Below, piece after piece: positions 25,762-37,241 of a DNA stretch of 64,000 bases. The stretch comes from Mycobacterium paraseoulense (GTDB taxonomy: Bacteria > Actinomycetota > Actinomycetes > Mycobacteriales > Mycobacteriaceae). The position numbers and the translations under genes are program-made. Location of the stretch: NCBI RefSeq assembly GCF_010731655.1, contig NZ_AP022619.1:744001-808000 (forward strand). The letters run 5' to 3'. The notes beneath the pieces were generated by a model, which saw only the letters and a program-made list of their open reading frames with translations, was not told where the DNA came from and made no database searches. How positions within the stretch are numbered: position 1 is the first letter of the stretch; each line of letters begins with the position of its first letter.

Positions 25762-26030
25762 GGTCCGATGTTCGGTGTTCGTCACGCGGCCGAAAATACA
25801 CGGATCGACTTGTATAAATTGGACACGATCAGGAAGAAATGCACCGTCCGCGGCCTCGCCGGACCCCACGAGCGCCGCCCTCGGCGCGGGATGGGCGAAT
25901 TCCGCCCCGGCCGGCGCGGTGATAGCCGCAACTGCTCAACGAACCGTGCATTCTCGCCGCAGATTCGGTTCATGAGCGGTCGCTGTGAATTTGCGCAAAG
26001 TCTTCTGCCAGCGGGCTAGGCCGGGCCCTG

Positions 26031-26492
26031 TCAGCGCACCCGGCGGACCGCACGGGTCTCAATCGCGTTGATGGTCAGCGCCCGCCGGCCGATCCGCCAG
26101 CGGTCGGTCAGTTCGTACTCGTCGTCGTAGCGCAGGTGCCAGACCACGTCGACGAGTTCGTCGCCGCGTCGGTCCCAGTGGTGGGCGATGCATGCGATAC
26201 GGCCGCGGGCCGCGGCCGGCCGGGCGCCCCGGTCGTAGACCTCGCCGACGATGGCGTGCTCGGTGCGGGCGAGGGCCGCGACGGTGGCGACCGCGGCGGC
26301 GATGGCCGCTCGGCCGTGATGCGCGTGGATCGGCTCGAGCACCTGGGGCGGTTCGGGCACCGCGAGCACCGCGGTTTCGGTGAATAGCGCAGCGACATCA
26401 TCGAATTGACGCTCATCGGTGTAGGCCGCGTATCGGTGCACCAAATCGCTCAGGGCGGATCGGTGGTCGGTTGGCGGGGCCATCGGGGTCAC
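26031..26492 (-). CDS. SnoaL-like / NTF2-fold protein
   Basis: A 153-residue NTF2-fold protein. The opening helix and strands (HRSALSDLVHRYAAYTDERQFDDVAALF) and the C-terminal strand pair (DDEYELTDRWRIGRRALTI) match the SnoaL-like polyketide cyclase / nuclear transport factor 2 superfamily, often isomerases or small-molecule binders. The GTG at 26492 overlaps the stop of the LLM gene as GTGA, which favours this start over ATG 26483 and implies coupled translation. It probably acts with that oxidoreductase. Confidence 0.8.
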   Translation of the reverse strand: MTPMAPPTDHRSALSDLVHRYAAYTDERQFDDVAALFTETAVLAVPEPPQVLEPIHAHHGRAAIAAAVATVAALARTEHAIVGEVYDRGARPAAARGRIACIAHHWDRRGDELVDVVWHLRYDDEYELTDRWRIGRRALTINAIETRAVRRVR

Positions 26493-27370
26493 GCGATCAG
26501 CGACAAGCGTTGCGCACACGCCGACAGCATGTCCTGGGCCTGCCCGATGTCGGCGGTCGCCGGCATGGCCAACACAAGCCGGTCGGCACCCTGCTCGATC
26601 AGGCCGCCGGCACGCTCGGCATCGATCTTGTCGACCGCATGGCCCAGTGACACTTCGAGATTCGCCGGGTCGCGACCCGACGACGCCGCCTCGTCACGCA
26701 TGAGCGCGACCAGCGACGCCAGGCGGGTCCCCGCCACGCCGAGCGGTTGCAAGCCGTCGCCGAGGCGTCCCGCCCGGCGCGCCGCCGCTGGGCTGTGCCC
26801 GCCGATATGAATCGGGAGGCGTTCGCCGGCAACGGGTTTGGGGTAGCACATGACGTTGTCGAAGTTGAAGAACTCACCGTGGTAGCCGGCCCCCTGCGGC
26901 TGGTCCGCCCACAGCGCCCGCAGGACGGCCAACTGCTCGTCGGCGCGCCTGCCGCGGTTCTCGAAATCGGCGCCGCACGCCTCGAGCTCCTCCTTGAGCC
27001 ACCCCACGCCCACGCACAGCCGCAGGCGTCCACCCGACAACGCGTCCACGGTGGCGGCGCGCTTGGCGAGGACCACCGGATGGTGGTTGGGCAGCACCAA
27101 CACGCCGGTGGCCAGTCCGAGGGTGGTGGTGTGGCCGGCCAGAAAGGCCAGCAGATCGAGCGGGTCGGGGATGGGGCAGTCGGCCGCCAGTCCGACGCGT
27201 CCGGAACTGTCATACGGATAGACGCTGTCGTAGCGGGTGGCCAGCACCGTGTGCTCGACGACGACGATCGACTCGAAACCGCACCGTTCCAGGTGGCGGG
27301 CGAAGGCCGCCATCCATTCTGGATTCGCGGTGACACCGTCGGCGACCGGGGCCACCACTGAGACCTTCAT
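26489..27370 (-). CDS. LLM-class F420-dependent oxidoreductase
   Basis: A 293-residue luciferase-like TIM-barrel protein. Family blocks are FESIVVVEHTV, LDLLAFLAGHTTTLGLATGVLVLPNHHPVVLAKRAATVDALSGGR, CVGVGWLKEELEA and IHIGGHSPAAARRAGRLGDG. These define the F420-dependent branch common in mycobacteria, which transfers hydride from F420H2. The substrate is not known. It begins four bases after malQ and is coupled to a SnoaL-like gene. Confidence 0.9.
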   Translation of the reverse strand: MKVSVVAPVADGVTANPEWMAAFARHLERCGFESIVVVEHTVLATRYDSVYPYDSSGRVGLAADCPIPDPLDLLAFLAGHTTTLGLATGVLVLPNHHPVVLAKRAATVDALSGGRLRLCVGVGWLKEELEACGADFENRGRRADEQLAVLRALWADQPQGAGYHGEFFNFDNVMCYPKPVAGERLPIHIGGHSPAAARRAGRLGDGLQPLGVAGTRLASLVALMRDEAASSGRDPANLEVSLGHAVDKIDAERAGGLIEQGADRLVLAMPATADIGQAQDMLSACAQRLSLIA

Positions 27371-27374
27371 GGCC

Positions 27375-29537
27375 TCAGAAGCTAACAGGCTCGCTTTCGA
27401 CGGCCGCGGGCGCGATCGCCCGGCGCACCGCCTCGGCCAGTGTGGCCGCCCGAGCATCGGTGAACACGTCCTCGAGCAGCATCGGGCGCCCGTCGGGGCC
27501 GGTCAGCGGTACCCGCCAGTTCGGATATTCGTCGGTGGTTCCCGGCTGATTCTGGGTCCGCCGGTCACCCACCGCGTCGGTCAGGGCCACACCCACCAGC
27601 CGCGACGGCGTCCGCCCGAGATACCTGTACAGGGCGAGCACGACGCTTTCCGCGTCGTCCTCGGCGTCGCCTAGCAAACCCACCCGCCTGAGTTCGGCCA
27701 TCCAGGCCGCGAGTTCGGCCCGGCCCGAGGCGAGCTCGTCCTCGGGCGGGCGGGTCAGCAAACCGAGGGATTCGCGCAGCCGCACGTGGTCGCCCGCCAG
27801 GTAGCCGGCTGTCGGCGGCAGGTCGTGGGTGGTCACCGAGGACAGGCAGTACTCGCGCCAGCGCTCGGCCGGCAGTGGGCCGCCGGAGCCGTCGCGGTCC
27901 AGCTCGAACCACAGGATCGAGGTGCCGAGCAGGCCGCGCAACAGCAGGTAGTCGCGGACCCATGGCTCGACGGTGCCGAGGTCCTCGCCCACGACGAGCG
28001 CCCCGGCGCGGTGCGCTTCCAGGGCAACGATGCCGATCATCGCTTCGTGGTCGTAACGCACGTAGGTGCCGTGGGTGGGCGGCGCTCCGTCCGGGATCCA
28101 CCACAGCCGGAACAGCCCGATGATGTGGTCGATGCGCACGCCGCCGGCATGCCGCAGCACCGCGCGGATCAACGCGCGAAAGGGGCGATACTCCTGCGCG
28201 TCCAGCCGATCCGGCCGCCACGGCGGCTGCGACCAGTCCTGGCCGAGCTGATTGAACTCGTCGGGCGGCGCGCCGGCGGTGACGCCCAGCGCCAACACAT
28301 CCTGCAGGGCCCACGCGTCGGCGCCGTTGGGATGGACGCCGACCGCGAGGTCGTGCATCACGCCCAGCGCCATTCCGGCCCGGACCGCCCGCGACTGCGC
28401 CGCGGCGAGCTGCTCGTCGAGTTGCCATTGCAGCCAGCGATGGAAATCGACCGCCTCCGAATGCTGCTCGACGAAGGCGGCCACCCCGGCGGCGTGGGGA
28501 TGCTGTAGCGATTCCGGCCAGGAGTGCCAGTCGTCGCCGTACTTCTCGGCCAGCGCGCACCAGGTGGCGAAGTCGTCGAGCGCGCCGCCTTCACGGGCCC
28601 GGAAGGCTTCGTAGGACAACTGGCGACCCGACGTCCGCGGCACCCGGTGCAGTAGCTCGAGCGCGGCCCGCTTCGCCGCCCACGAGCCGTCGCGGTCGAT
28701 CGCGTCGAGTCGGGCGGCTTTGTGTTGTACGTCGGAACGCAGGCGCCGCACCCGGCTGCGCTTGGGCAGCTCGGCGAACTCGGGAATCGCCTCGACATGC
28801 AGATAGATCGGGTTGATGAAGCGCCGCGAGGTCGGCAGGTAGGGCGAGGGCTCCATCGGGCACGTCGGCGCGGCGGCGTGCAGGGGATTGACCAACACGT
28901 AGTCGGCGCCGTGCCGCGACGCCGACCATACCGCCAGGTCCGTCAGGTCCGTCAGATCGCCGACCCCCCACGACTGTCTTGAGCGCACGCTGTACAACTG
29001 GGCGGCCAGCCCCCAGGCCCGGCGGGCGCCGAGCCGCTCGGGGAGTCCGAGCCAATCCGGCGTCACGATCAACGCGGTGCTCGTCTCACCATCGGCCGAA
29101 CGCAGATGCACCCGGTGGTACCCCAGCGGCAGGTCGGGCGGCAGCACGAAGCTGGCTTCGCCGACCCAGCGCCCGTCCAAGTCGAACGGCGGCGTGAAGT
29201 TGTCGACCTGCTGGATCCCGCCGCGTTGCGTGCCGTCCTCGAGCTGCAACCAGACCTCGGCGGGATCACCGTGGGTCACGTGCACCCAGAACCGCGTCTG
29301 CTCACCGGTGCGACCGACGATGGTCGCGGGCAACCGGCGCGCCCAGTGCGACCGCAGCTTCGCGACCAGCGCCACGTTGCGCTCCTGCTCGGTGCCGCCC
29401 GCCACGCCGAGGGCGGCCAGCACCGCCACCAAGGTGGACGCCGGGACCTGCACCCGCCGCCCGGTCCAGTCCTCGTACTCGGTCGCAATGCCGTATCGCC
29501 CGGCAAGTTCGACCAGCGACGGCGCGAGCTCACTCAT
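27375..29537 (-). CDS. malQ: 4-alpha-glucanotransferase (amylomaltase, GH77)
   Basis: A 720-residue GH77 enzyme that transfers alpha-1,4-glucan chains between maltodextrins in cytosolic glycogen/maltose metabolism. Visible GH77 landmarks are WGVGDLTDL, RIDHIIGLFRLWW, VVGEDLGTVEP and SVTTHDLPPTAGYLAGDH, which carry the nucleophile region, the Glu region and the transition-state stabiliser. The ATG at 29537 is chosen because the M. tuberculosis protein starts at the equivalent MxELAPSLVEL; two further ATGs lie just upstream. Its position next to eccB5 matches the M. tuberculosis ESX-5 left boundary. Confidence 0.93.
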   Translation of the reverse strand: MSELAPSLVELAGRYGIATEYEDWTGRRVQVPASTLVAVLAALGVAGGTEQERNVALVAKLRSHWARRLPATIVGRTGEQTRFWVHVTHGDPAEVWLQLEDGTQRGGIQQVDNFTPPFDLDGRWVGEASFVLPPDLPLGYHRVHLRSADGETSTALIVTPDWLGLPERLGARRAWGLAAQLYSVRSRQSWGVGDLTDLTDLAVWSASRHGADYVLVNPLHAAAPTCPMEPSPYLPTSRRFINPIYLHVEAIPEFAELPKRSRVRRLRSDVQHKAARLDAIDRDGSWAAKRAALELLHRVPRTSGRQLSYEAFRAREGGALDDFATWCALAEKYGDDWHSWPESLQHPHAAGVAAFVEQHSEAVDFHRWLQWQLDEQLAAAQSRAVRAGMALGVMHDLAVGVHPNGADAWALQDVLALGVTAGAPPDEFNQLGQDWSQPPWRPDRLDAQEYRPFRALIRAVLRHAGGVRIDHIIGLFRLWWIPDGAPPTHGTYVRYDHEAMIGIVALEAHRAGALVVGEDLGTVEPWVRDYLLLRGLLGTSILWFELDRDGSGGPLPAERWREYCLSSVTTHDLPPTAGYLAGDHVRLRESLGLLTRPPEDELASGRAELAAWMAELRRVGLLGDAEDDAESVVLALYRYLGRTPSRLVGVALTDAVGDRRTQNQPGTTDEYPNWRVPLTGPDGRPMLLEDVFTDARAATLAEAVRRAIAPAAVESEPVSF

Positions 29538-29967
29538 ACCGCTCATCTTGCTGCCAGAATTCACCGTCCGACCAATCGGGGAGAGGCGGCGACTCGGCGC
29601 GCGGCGCCCCGCCCGTTTTGCTGGCCGGTGGCGCCCGTTCGGTTCGCCGAGGGCGCACGCTCAACAGGACGAGCCGGCCATTCGCCATTACGATGCCCTG
29701 AGGAGACATCAGGAGTCCGGGCGGGGATCGGCGGGGGAATCCGAAAGTGCCAGTTCAACGGCGCCTGGCGCGGTGCGGACGTCGGCGCGATCCGGCGAGC
29801 CGCCGACGACCGGACACCTGCGGATAAACGGATGTGGCAGCGAACGCCGTCGGCGCCGCGTGGCGAGGCCCCTATTGGTGCCTTACGGTTGTCGATGTAA
29901 TTCGCGCTGGATCACGTATTCAAGAGACAATATCCAGGCCTTCTAGCAGACCGGACGGTGAAATAAC
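29538..29967. other. Intergenic region malQ - eccB5, ESX-5 left edge
   Basis: About 430 bases between divergent genes with no convincing gene. It should hold the malQ and eccB5 promoters. AT content rises in the last 80 bases before eccB5 (about 29880-29966). I see no clear operator palindrome. Confidence 0.5.
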
Positions 29968-31485
29968 GTGGCGGAAGAGAGTCGCGGGCAACGCGGGTCG
30001 GGGTATGGCCTCGGGCTGTCGACCCGGACCCAGGTAACCGGTTACCAGTTCCTCGCCCGCCGCACGGCGATGGCGCTCACCCGGTGGCGCGTCCGCATGG
30101 AGGTCGAGCCGGGCCGGCGGCAGACGCTGGCCGTGGTGGCCTCGGTGTCGGCGGCGATGGTGATCTGCCTCGGCGCCTTGCTGTGGTCGTTCATCAGCCC
30201 CTCCGGCCAGATCAACGAGTCGCCGATCATCGCCGACCGGGACTCCGGCGCGCTGTACGTCCGCGTCGGCGACAGGTTGTACCCGGCGCTGAACCTGGCC
30301 TCGGCACGCCTGATCACCGGCCGGCCGGACAATCCGCACCTGGTCCGGTCCAGCCAGATCGCCACCCTGCCGCGCGGCCCGATGGTGGGCATCCCGGGCG
30401 CACCGTCGAACTTCCACACCACCAGTCCGTCCACGTCGTCGTGGCTGGTGTGTGACACCGTCGCCACCTCGACCGGAGTCGGCGCGCCGTCCGGGGTGAC
30501 CGTGACCGTCATCGACGGGAATCCCGACCTGAGCAACCACCGCCGCGTGCTGAGCGGGTCGGACGCCGTGGTCCTGAGCTACGGCGGGGACGCGTGGGTG
30601 ATCCGCGAGGGACGCCGGTCTCGGATCGACGCGACGAACCGATCGGTGCTGCTGCCGCTGGGCCTGACGCCAGAGCAGGTCGGCCAGGCGAAGCCGATGA
30701 GCCGCGCCCTGTTCGACGCCTTGCCGGTTGGCCCGGAACTGACCGTGCCGCAGGTGCAGAACGCCGGAGCCGCCGCGTCGTTCCCCGGCGCCCCCGGCCC
30801 GATCGGCACGGTGATCGTCACGCCGCAAATCAGTGGGCCGCAACAGTATTCGCTGGTGCTGGCCGACGGCGTGCAGACGCTGCCGCCGTTGGTGGCCCAG
30901 ATCCTGCAGAACGCCGGGCCGGGCAACACCAAACCGGTCACGGTGGAACCGTCCGCGCTGGCGAAGATGCCGGTGGTCAACAAGCTGGACCTGTCCTCTT
31001 ACCCGGATGCCCCGCTCAACGTGTCGGACATCCGCGAGAACCCGGCGACGTGCTGGTGGTGGCAGAAGACGGCCGGTGAGAACCGGGCCCGTATCCAGGT
31101 CGTGTCGGGCGCGACCATCCCGGTCGCGGCCAAGGACGAGAACAAGGTCGTGTCGCTGGTCAAGGCCGACACGAGCGGTCGCGAAGCCGACCAGGTCTTC
31201 TTCGGGCCCGACTACGGCAACTTCGTGGCCGTCACCGGCAACGATCCCGGCGCCAAGACGATGGAATCGCTGTGGTGGCTGACCGATGCCGGCGCCCGGT
31301 TCGGGGTCGACGACACCCGCGACGTCCGGGAGGCGCTGGGATTGAAGACGAAACCGAGCCTGGCGCCATGGGTGGCGCTGCGGTTGCTCCCGCAAGGTCC
31401 GACCTTGTCGCGGGCGGACGCGCTCGTGGAGCACGACACCTTACCGATGGATATGTCCCCAGCAGGATTGGCGGTACCAAAGTGA
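29968..31485 (+). CDS. eccB5: ESX-5 core component EccB5
   Basis: A 505-residue type VII secretion core protein. A cytosolic N-terminus (TRTQVTGYQFLARRTAMALTRWRVRM) precedes one TM helix at about residues 53-75, then a large periplasmic domain of R1-R4 repeats. Paired cysteines (C161 region SWLVCDTV and TCWWW) suggest a disulfide. EccB5 is the periplasmic-side part of the EccBCDE membrane complex that exports PE, PPE and Esx substrates. The GTG start matches the M. tuberculosis protein. Its stop overlaps the eccC5 start (GTGA). Confidence 0.97.
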   Translation: MAEESRGQRGSGYGLGLSTRTQVTGYQFLARRTAMALTRWRVRMEVEPGRRQTLAVVASVSAAMVICLGALLWSFISPSGQINESPIIADRDSGALYVRVGDRLYPALNLASARLITGRPDNPHLVRSSQIATLPRGPMVGIPGAPSNFHTTSPSTSSWLVCDTVATSTGVGAPSGVTVTVIDGNPDLSNHRRVLSGSDAVVLSYGGDAWVIREGRRSRIDATNRSVLLPLGLTPEQVGQAKPMSRALFDALPVGPELTVPQVQNAGAAASFPGAPGPIGTVIVTPQISGPQQYSLVLADGVQTLPPLVAQILQNAGPGNTKPVTVEPSALAKMPVVNKLDLSSYPDAPLNVSDIRENPATCWWWQKTAGENRARIQVVSGATIPVAAKDENKVVSLVKADTSGREADQVFFGPDYGNFVAVTGNDPGAKTMESLWWLTDAGARFGVDDTRDVREALGLKTKPSLAPWVALRLLPQGPTLSRADALVEHDTLPMDMSPAGLAVPK

Positions 31486-34400
31486 AACGCGGGTTTGCCC
31501 GGCCGACGCCGGAGAAGCCTCCGGTCATCAAGCCGGAGAACATCGTCCTGCCCACGCCCCTGAGCATTCCGCCGCCGGAGGGCAAGCCCTGGTGGCTGAT
31601 CGTCGTCGGTGTCGTGGTGGTCGGCCTGCTGATCGGCATGGTCGCCATGACGTTCGCCAGCGGCTCCCACGTCTTCGGGGGCGCCGGCTCGATCTTCCCG
31701 ATCTTCATGATCGGCGGCGTCGCCATGATGATGTTCGGCGGACGGTTCGGCGGGCAGCAGCAGATGAGCCGGCCCAAGCTGGACTCGATGCGCGCCCAGT
31801 TCATGCTGATGCTGGACATGCTGCGCGAGACCGCCCACGAGTCGGCCGACAGCATGGACGCCAACTACCGGTGGTTCCACCCGGCGCCCACCACGCTGGC
31901 CGCCGCGGTGGGAACCCCGCGGATGTGGGAACGCAAGCCCGACGGCAAGGACCTCAACTTCGGTGTGGTGCGAGTCGGCGTCGGCATGACGCGTCCCGAG
32001 GTGACCTGGGGTGAGCCCCAGAACATGCCGACCGACATCGAGCTCGAGCCGGTGACCGGTAAGGCGCTGCAGGAGTTCGGTCGCTACCAGAGCGTCGTCT
32101 ACAACCTGCCCAAGATGATCTCGCTGCTCGTCGAACCGTGGTACGCGCTCGACGGGGACCGGGAGCAGGTCCTGGGCCTGATGCGCGCGATCATCTGCCA
32201 GCTGGCGTTCTCGCACGGGCCCGACCACGTGCAGATGGTCGTCGTCACCTCGGACCTCGATGAGTGGGACTGGGTGAAGTGGCTGCCGCACTTCGGTGAC
32301 CCGCGGCGCCAGGACGCCGCCGGCAACGCGCGGATGGTCTACAGCTCGGTGCGCGAGTTCGCCGCCGAGCAGGCCGAATTGTTCTCCGGCCGTGGATCTT
32401 TCACGCCCCGGCACGCGAGTTCGTCGGCGCAGACCCCGACGCCGCACACGGTGATCGTCGCCGACGTCGTCGACCCTCAATGGGAATTCGTGATCAGCGC
32501 CGAAGGCATCGACGGAGTGACCTTCTTCGACCTGACGGGCTCCTCGATGTGGACGTCGGTCCCCGAGCGCACCTTGCGATTCGACGACAAGGGCGTGATC
32601 GAGGCGCTGCCCCGAGACCGCGACACCTGGATGGTGATCGACGAGAAGCCGTGGTTCTTCGCTCTGACCGACCACATCAGCGTCGCGGAGGCCGAAGAGT
32701 TCGCCCAGGCGCTGGCGCACTGGCGGCTCGCCGAGGCCTACGAAGAGATCGGTCAGCGGGTGGCCCACATCGGCGCCCGAGACATCTTGACCTACTACGG
32801 AATTGACGACCCGGGCCGCATCGACTTCCAGGCGCTCTGGGGCGCCCGCACCGACACGATGGGGCGGTCGCGGCTGCGGGCGCCGTTCGGGAATCGCTCC
32901 GACAACGGCGAGTTGCTGTTCTTGGACATGAAGTCACTGGACGAGGGCGGTGACGGTCCGCACGGCGTCATGTCCGGAACGACGGGTTCGGGTAAATCCA
33001 CCCTCGTGCGGACCGTGATCGAGTCGCTGATGCTCAGCCACCCGCCCGAGGAGCTGCAATTCGTCCTGGCCGACCTCAAGGGTGGATCGGCGGTCAAGCC
33101 GTTCGCCGGGGTCCCGCACGTGTCGCGGATCATCACCGACCTGGAAGAGGACCAGGCGCTGATGGAGCGCTTCCTGGACGCCCTGTGGGGCGAGATCGCC
33201 CGGCGCAAGGCGATCTGCGACAGCGCCGGTGTCGACGACGCCAAGGAGTACAACTCGGTCCGGCTCAGGATGCAGGCCCGCGGCCAGGACATGCCGCCGC
33301 TGCCGATGCTCGTGGTGGTCATCGACGAGTTCTACGAATGGTTCCGCATCATGCCGACCGCGGTCGACGTGCTCGACTCGATCGGCCGGCAGGGCCGCGC
33401 CTACTGGATCCACCTGATGATGGCGTCCCAGACCATCGAGAGCCGCGCCGAAAAGCTCATGGAGAACATGGGTTACCGGCTGGTGCTGAAGGCACGCACC
33501 GCCGGTGCGGCGCAGGCGGCGGGTGTGCCGAACGCGGTGAACCTGCCGGCGCAGGCGGGTCTGGGCTACTTCCGCCGCAGCCTGGAGGACATCGTCCGGT
33601 TCCAGGCGGAATTCCTGTGGCGGGACTACTTCCCCCGCGGGCTGACCGATGACGGCGAAGACGCCCCGGCGTTGGTGCACAGCATCGATTACGTTCGCCC
33701 GCAGCTGTTCACCAACTCGTTCACCCCGCTCGAGGTCAGCGTGGGCGGACCGGAGCTCACCCCGGCGGCCATCACGAACGGCGAGGCGCTCGAGGCCGAT
33801 GAGGCGGGCGACGACGACATCGAGGGCATCAGGGTTCCGAAGGTCGGCACGGTCATCATCGATCAGCTGCGCAAGATCGACTTCGAGCCGTACCGGTTGT
33901 GGCAGCCGCCGCTGAACCAGCCGGTTCCCATCGACGAATTGGTCGAACGATTCCTTGGCCACCCGTGGCAGGAGGACTACGGCACGGCGCGCGACCTAGT
34001 GTTCCCGATCGGGATCATCGACCGGCCGTTCAAGCACGACCAGCCACCGTGGACCGTCGACACGTCCGGGCCGGGCGCCAACGTCCTGATCCTGGGCGCC
34101 GGCGGCTCGGGCAAGACGACGGCACTGCAGACGCTCATCTGCTCGGCAGCGCTGACCCACACGCCCGAGCAGGTCCAGTTCTACTGCCTGGCCTACAGCA
34201 GCACCGCGTTGACCACGGTCGCCCGGTTGCCGCACGTGGGTGAGGTCGCCGGCCCGACCGACCCGTACGGCGTGCGCCGGACGGTGGCCGAGCTGCTGGC
34301 GCTGGTGCGTCAGCGCAAGAGCACGTTCCTCGAGTACGGCATCGCCTCGATGGAGGTCTTCCGCCGGCGCAAGTTCGGCGGCGAGCCGGGCCCCGTCCCC

Positions 34401-35645
34401 AACGACGGGTTCGGCGACGTCTACCTGGTGGTCGACAACTACCGGGCGCTGGCCGAAGAGAACGAGGTGCTGATCGAGCAGGTGAACCTGATCATCAACC
34501 AGGGCCCGTCTTTCGGGGTCCACGTGGTGGTCACGGCCGATCGCGAATCGGAGCTGCGGCCGCCGGTGCGCAGCGGGTTCGGATCCCGGGTCGAGCTGCG
34601 GCTGGCCGCCGTGGAGGACGCCAAACTGGTGCGGTCCCGGTTCGCTAAGGAGGTTCCGGTCAAGCCGGGCCGCGGCATGGTCGCGGTCAACTACGTCCGC
34701 CTCGATTCCGACCCGCAGGCCGGTCTGCACACGCTGGTGGCCCGCCCCGCGCTCGGCACCACACCGGGCTACGTGTTCGAGTCCGACAGCGTCATCGACG
34801 CGGTCAGTCGCCTCACGACCGGGCAGGCCCCGCCGGTGCGGCGCCTGCCCGCCCGGTTCGACGTGGCGCAGCTGCGGGAGCTGGCGGCGCAAGACACCCG
34901 CCAAGGGGTCGGCGCGGGCGGAATCGCTTGGGCCATCTCCGAATTGGACCTGTCGCCGGTCTACCTCAATTTCGCCGAGAACGCGCACCTGATGGTGACG
35001 GGCCGACGGGAATGTGGGCGGACCACCACGCTGGCCACCATCATGTCCGAGATCGGCCGGCTGTATGCACCGGGAGCGAGCAGCGCACCGCCGCCGCCTG
35101 CCGGCCAGCCGTCGGCACAGGTGTGGCTGGTGGACCCACGACGCCAGCTGCTGACCGCACTGGGTTCGGACTATGTCGAGAAGTTCGCCTACAACCTCGA
35201 CGGCGTCCAGGCGATGATGGGCGAGCTCGCGGCGGTCCTGGCCGGGCGCGAACCACCGCCCGGTCTGTCCGCCGAAGAGTTGTTGTCGCGGTCGTGGTGG
35301 AGCGGCCCGGAGATCTTCCTGATCGTCGACGACATCCAGCAACTGCCGGCAGGATTCGATTCGCCGCTGCACAAGGCCGCGCCATGGGTGACTAGGGCAG
35401 CCGACGTCGGGTTGCACGTGATCGTCACGCGCACGTTCGGTGGTTGGTCGTCCGCGGGCAGCGACCCGATGCTGCGGGCGCTGGCCCAGGCGAACGCGCC
35501 GCTGCTGGTGATGGACGCCGACCCGGACGAGGGCTTCATCCGCGGCAAGATGAAGGGTGGCCCGCTGCCCCGCGGCCGAGGGCTGCTGATGGCCGAGGAC
35601 ACCGGTGTGTTCGTCCAGGTCGCGGCGACCGAATTGCGGAAATAG
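31482..35645 (+). CDS. eccC5: ESX-5 FtsK/SpoIIIE-type ATPase EccC5
   Basis: A 1387-residue motor ATPase, full-length and unsplit. Two TM helices (about residues 36-58 and 63-80) precede a DUF/stalk domain and three ATPase domains. Walker A 1 is GTTGSGKST near residue 499 with the Walker B VVVIDE. Walker A 2 is GAGGSGKTT at 872-880. The third is degenerate, GRRECGRTT at 1174-1182, with Arg in place of the key Lys. Such degeneracy is usual in EccC C-terminal domains, which bind substrate. The GTG start overlaps the eccB5 stop by four bases. M. tuberculosis EccC5 is nearly the same length. Confidence 0.97.
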   Translation: MKRGFARPTPEKPPVIKPENIVLPTPLSIPPPEGKPWWLIVVGVVVVGLLIGMVAMTFASGSHVFGGAGSIFPIFMIGGVAMMMFGGRFGGQQQMSRPKLDSMRAQFMLMLDMLRETAHESADSMDANYRWFHPAPTTLAAAVGTPRMWERKPDGKDLNFGVVRVGVGMTRPEVTWGEPQNMPTDIELEPVTGKALQEFGRYQSVVYNLPKMISLLVEPWYALDGDREQVLGLMRAIICQLAFSHGPDHVQMVVVTSDLDEWDWVKWLPHFGDPRRQDAAGNARMVYSSVREFAAEQAELFSGRGSFTPRHASSSAQTPTPHTVIVADVVDPQWEFVISAEGIDGVTFFDLTGSSMWTSVPERTLRFDDKGVIEALPRDRDTWMVIDEKPWFFALTDHISVAEAEEFAQALAHWRLAEAYEEIGQRVAHIGARDILTYYGIDDPGRIDFQALWGARTDTMGRSRLRAPFGNRSDNGELLFLDMKSLDEGGDGPHGVMSGTTGSGKSTLVRTVIESLMLSHPPEELQFVLADLKGGSAVKPFAGVPHVSRIITDLEEDQALMERFLDALWGEIARRKAICDSAGVDDAKEYNSVRLRMQARGQDMPPLPMLVVVIDEFYEWFRIMPTAVDVLDSIGRQGRAYWIHLMMASQTIESRAEKLMENMGYRLVLKARTAGAAQAAGVPNAVNLPAQAGLGYFRRSLEDIVRFQAEFLWRDYFPRGLTDDGEDAPALVHSIDYVRPQLFTNSFTPLEVSVGGPELTPAAITNGEALEADEAGDDDIEGIRVPKVGTVIIDQLRKIDFEPYRLWQPPLNQPVPIDELVERFLGHPWQEDYGTARDLVFPIGIIDRPFKHDQPPWTVDTSGPGANVLILGAGGSGKTTALQTLICSAALTHTPEQVQFYCLAYSSTALTTVARLPHVGEVAGPTDPYGVRRTVAELLALVRQRKSTFLEYGIASMEVFRRRKFGGEPGPVPNDGFGDVYLVVDNYRALAEENEVLIEQVNLIINQGPSFGVHVVVTADRESELRPPVRSGFGSRVELRLAAVEDAKLVRSRFAKEVPVKPGRGMVAVNYVRLDSDPQAGLHTLVARPALGTTPGYVFESDSVIDAVSRLTTGQAPPVRRLPARFDVAQLRELAAQDTRQGVGAGGIAWAISELDLSPVYLNFAENAHLMVTGRRECGRTTTLATIMSEIGRLYAPGASSAPPPPAGQPSAQVWLVDPRRQLLTALGSDYVEKFAYNLDGVQAMMGELAAVLAGREPPPGLSAEELLSRSWWSGPEIFLIVDDIQQLPAGFDSPLHKAAPWVTRAADVGLHVIVTRTFGGWSSAGSDPMLRALAQANAPLLVMDADPDEGFIRGKMKGGPLPRGRGLLMAEDTGVFVQVAATELRK

Positions 35646-35654
35646 GTTTGCCGG

Positions 35655-36880
<1,226 letters not shown>

Positions 36881-36884
36881 CTAG

Positions 36885-37241
<357 letters not shown>

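Noticed and set aside
35001..35030. Damaged Walker A in the third EccC5 ATPase domain as a loss-of-function sign
   Set aside because: A degenerate GRRECGRTT is usual for EccC5 proteins, where this domain binds substrate rather than hydrolysing ATP.
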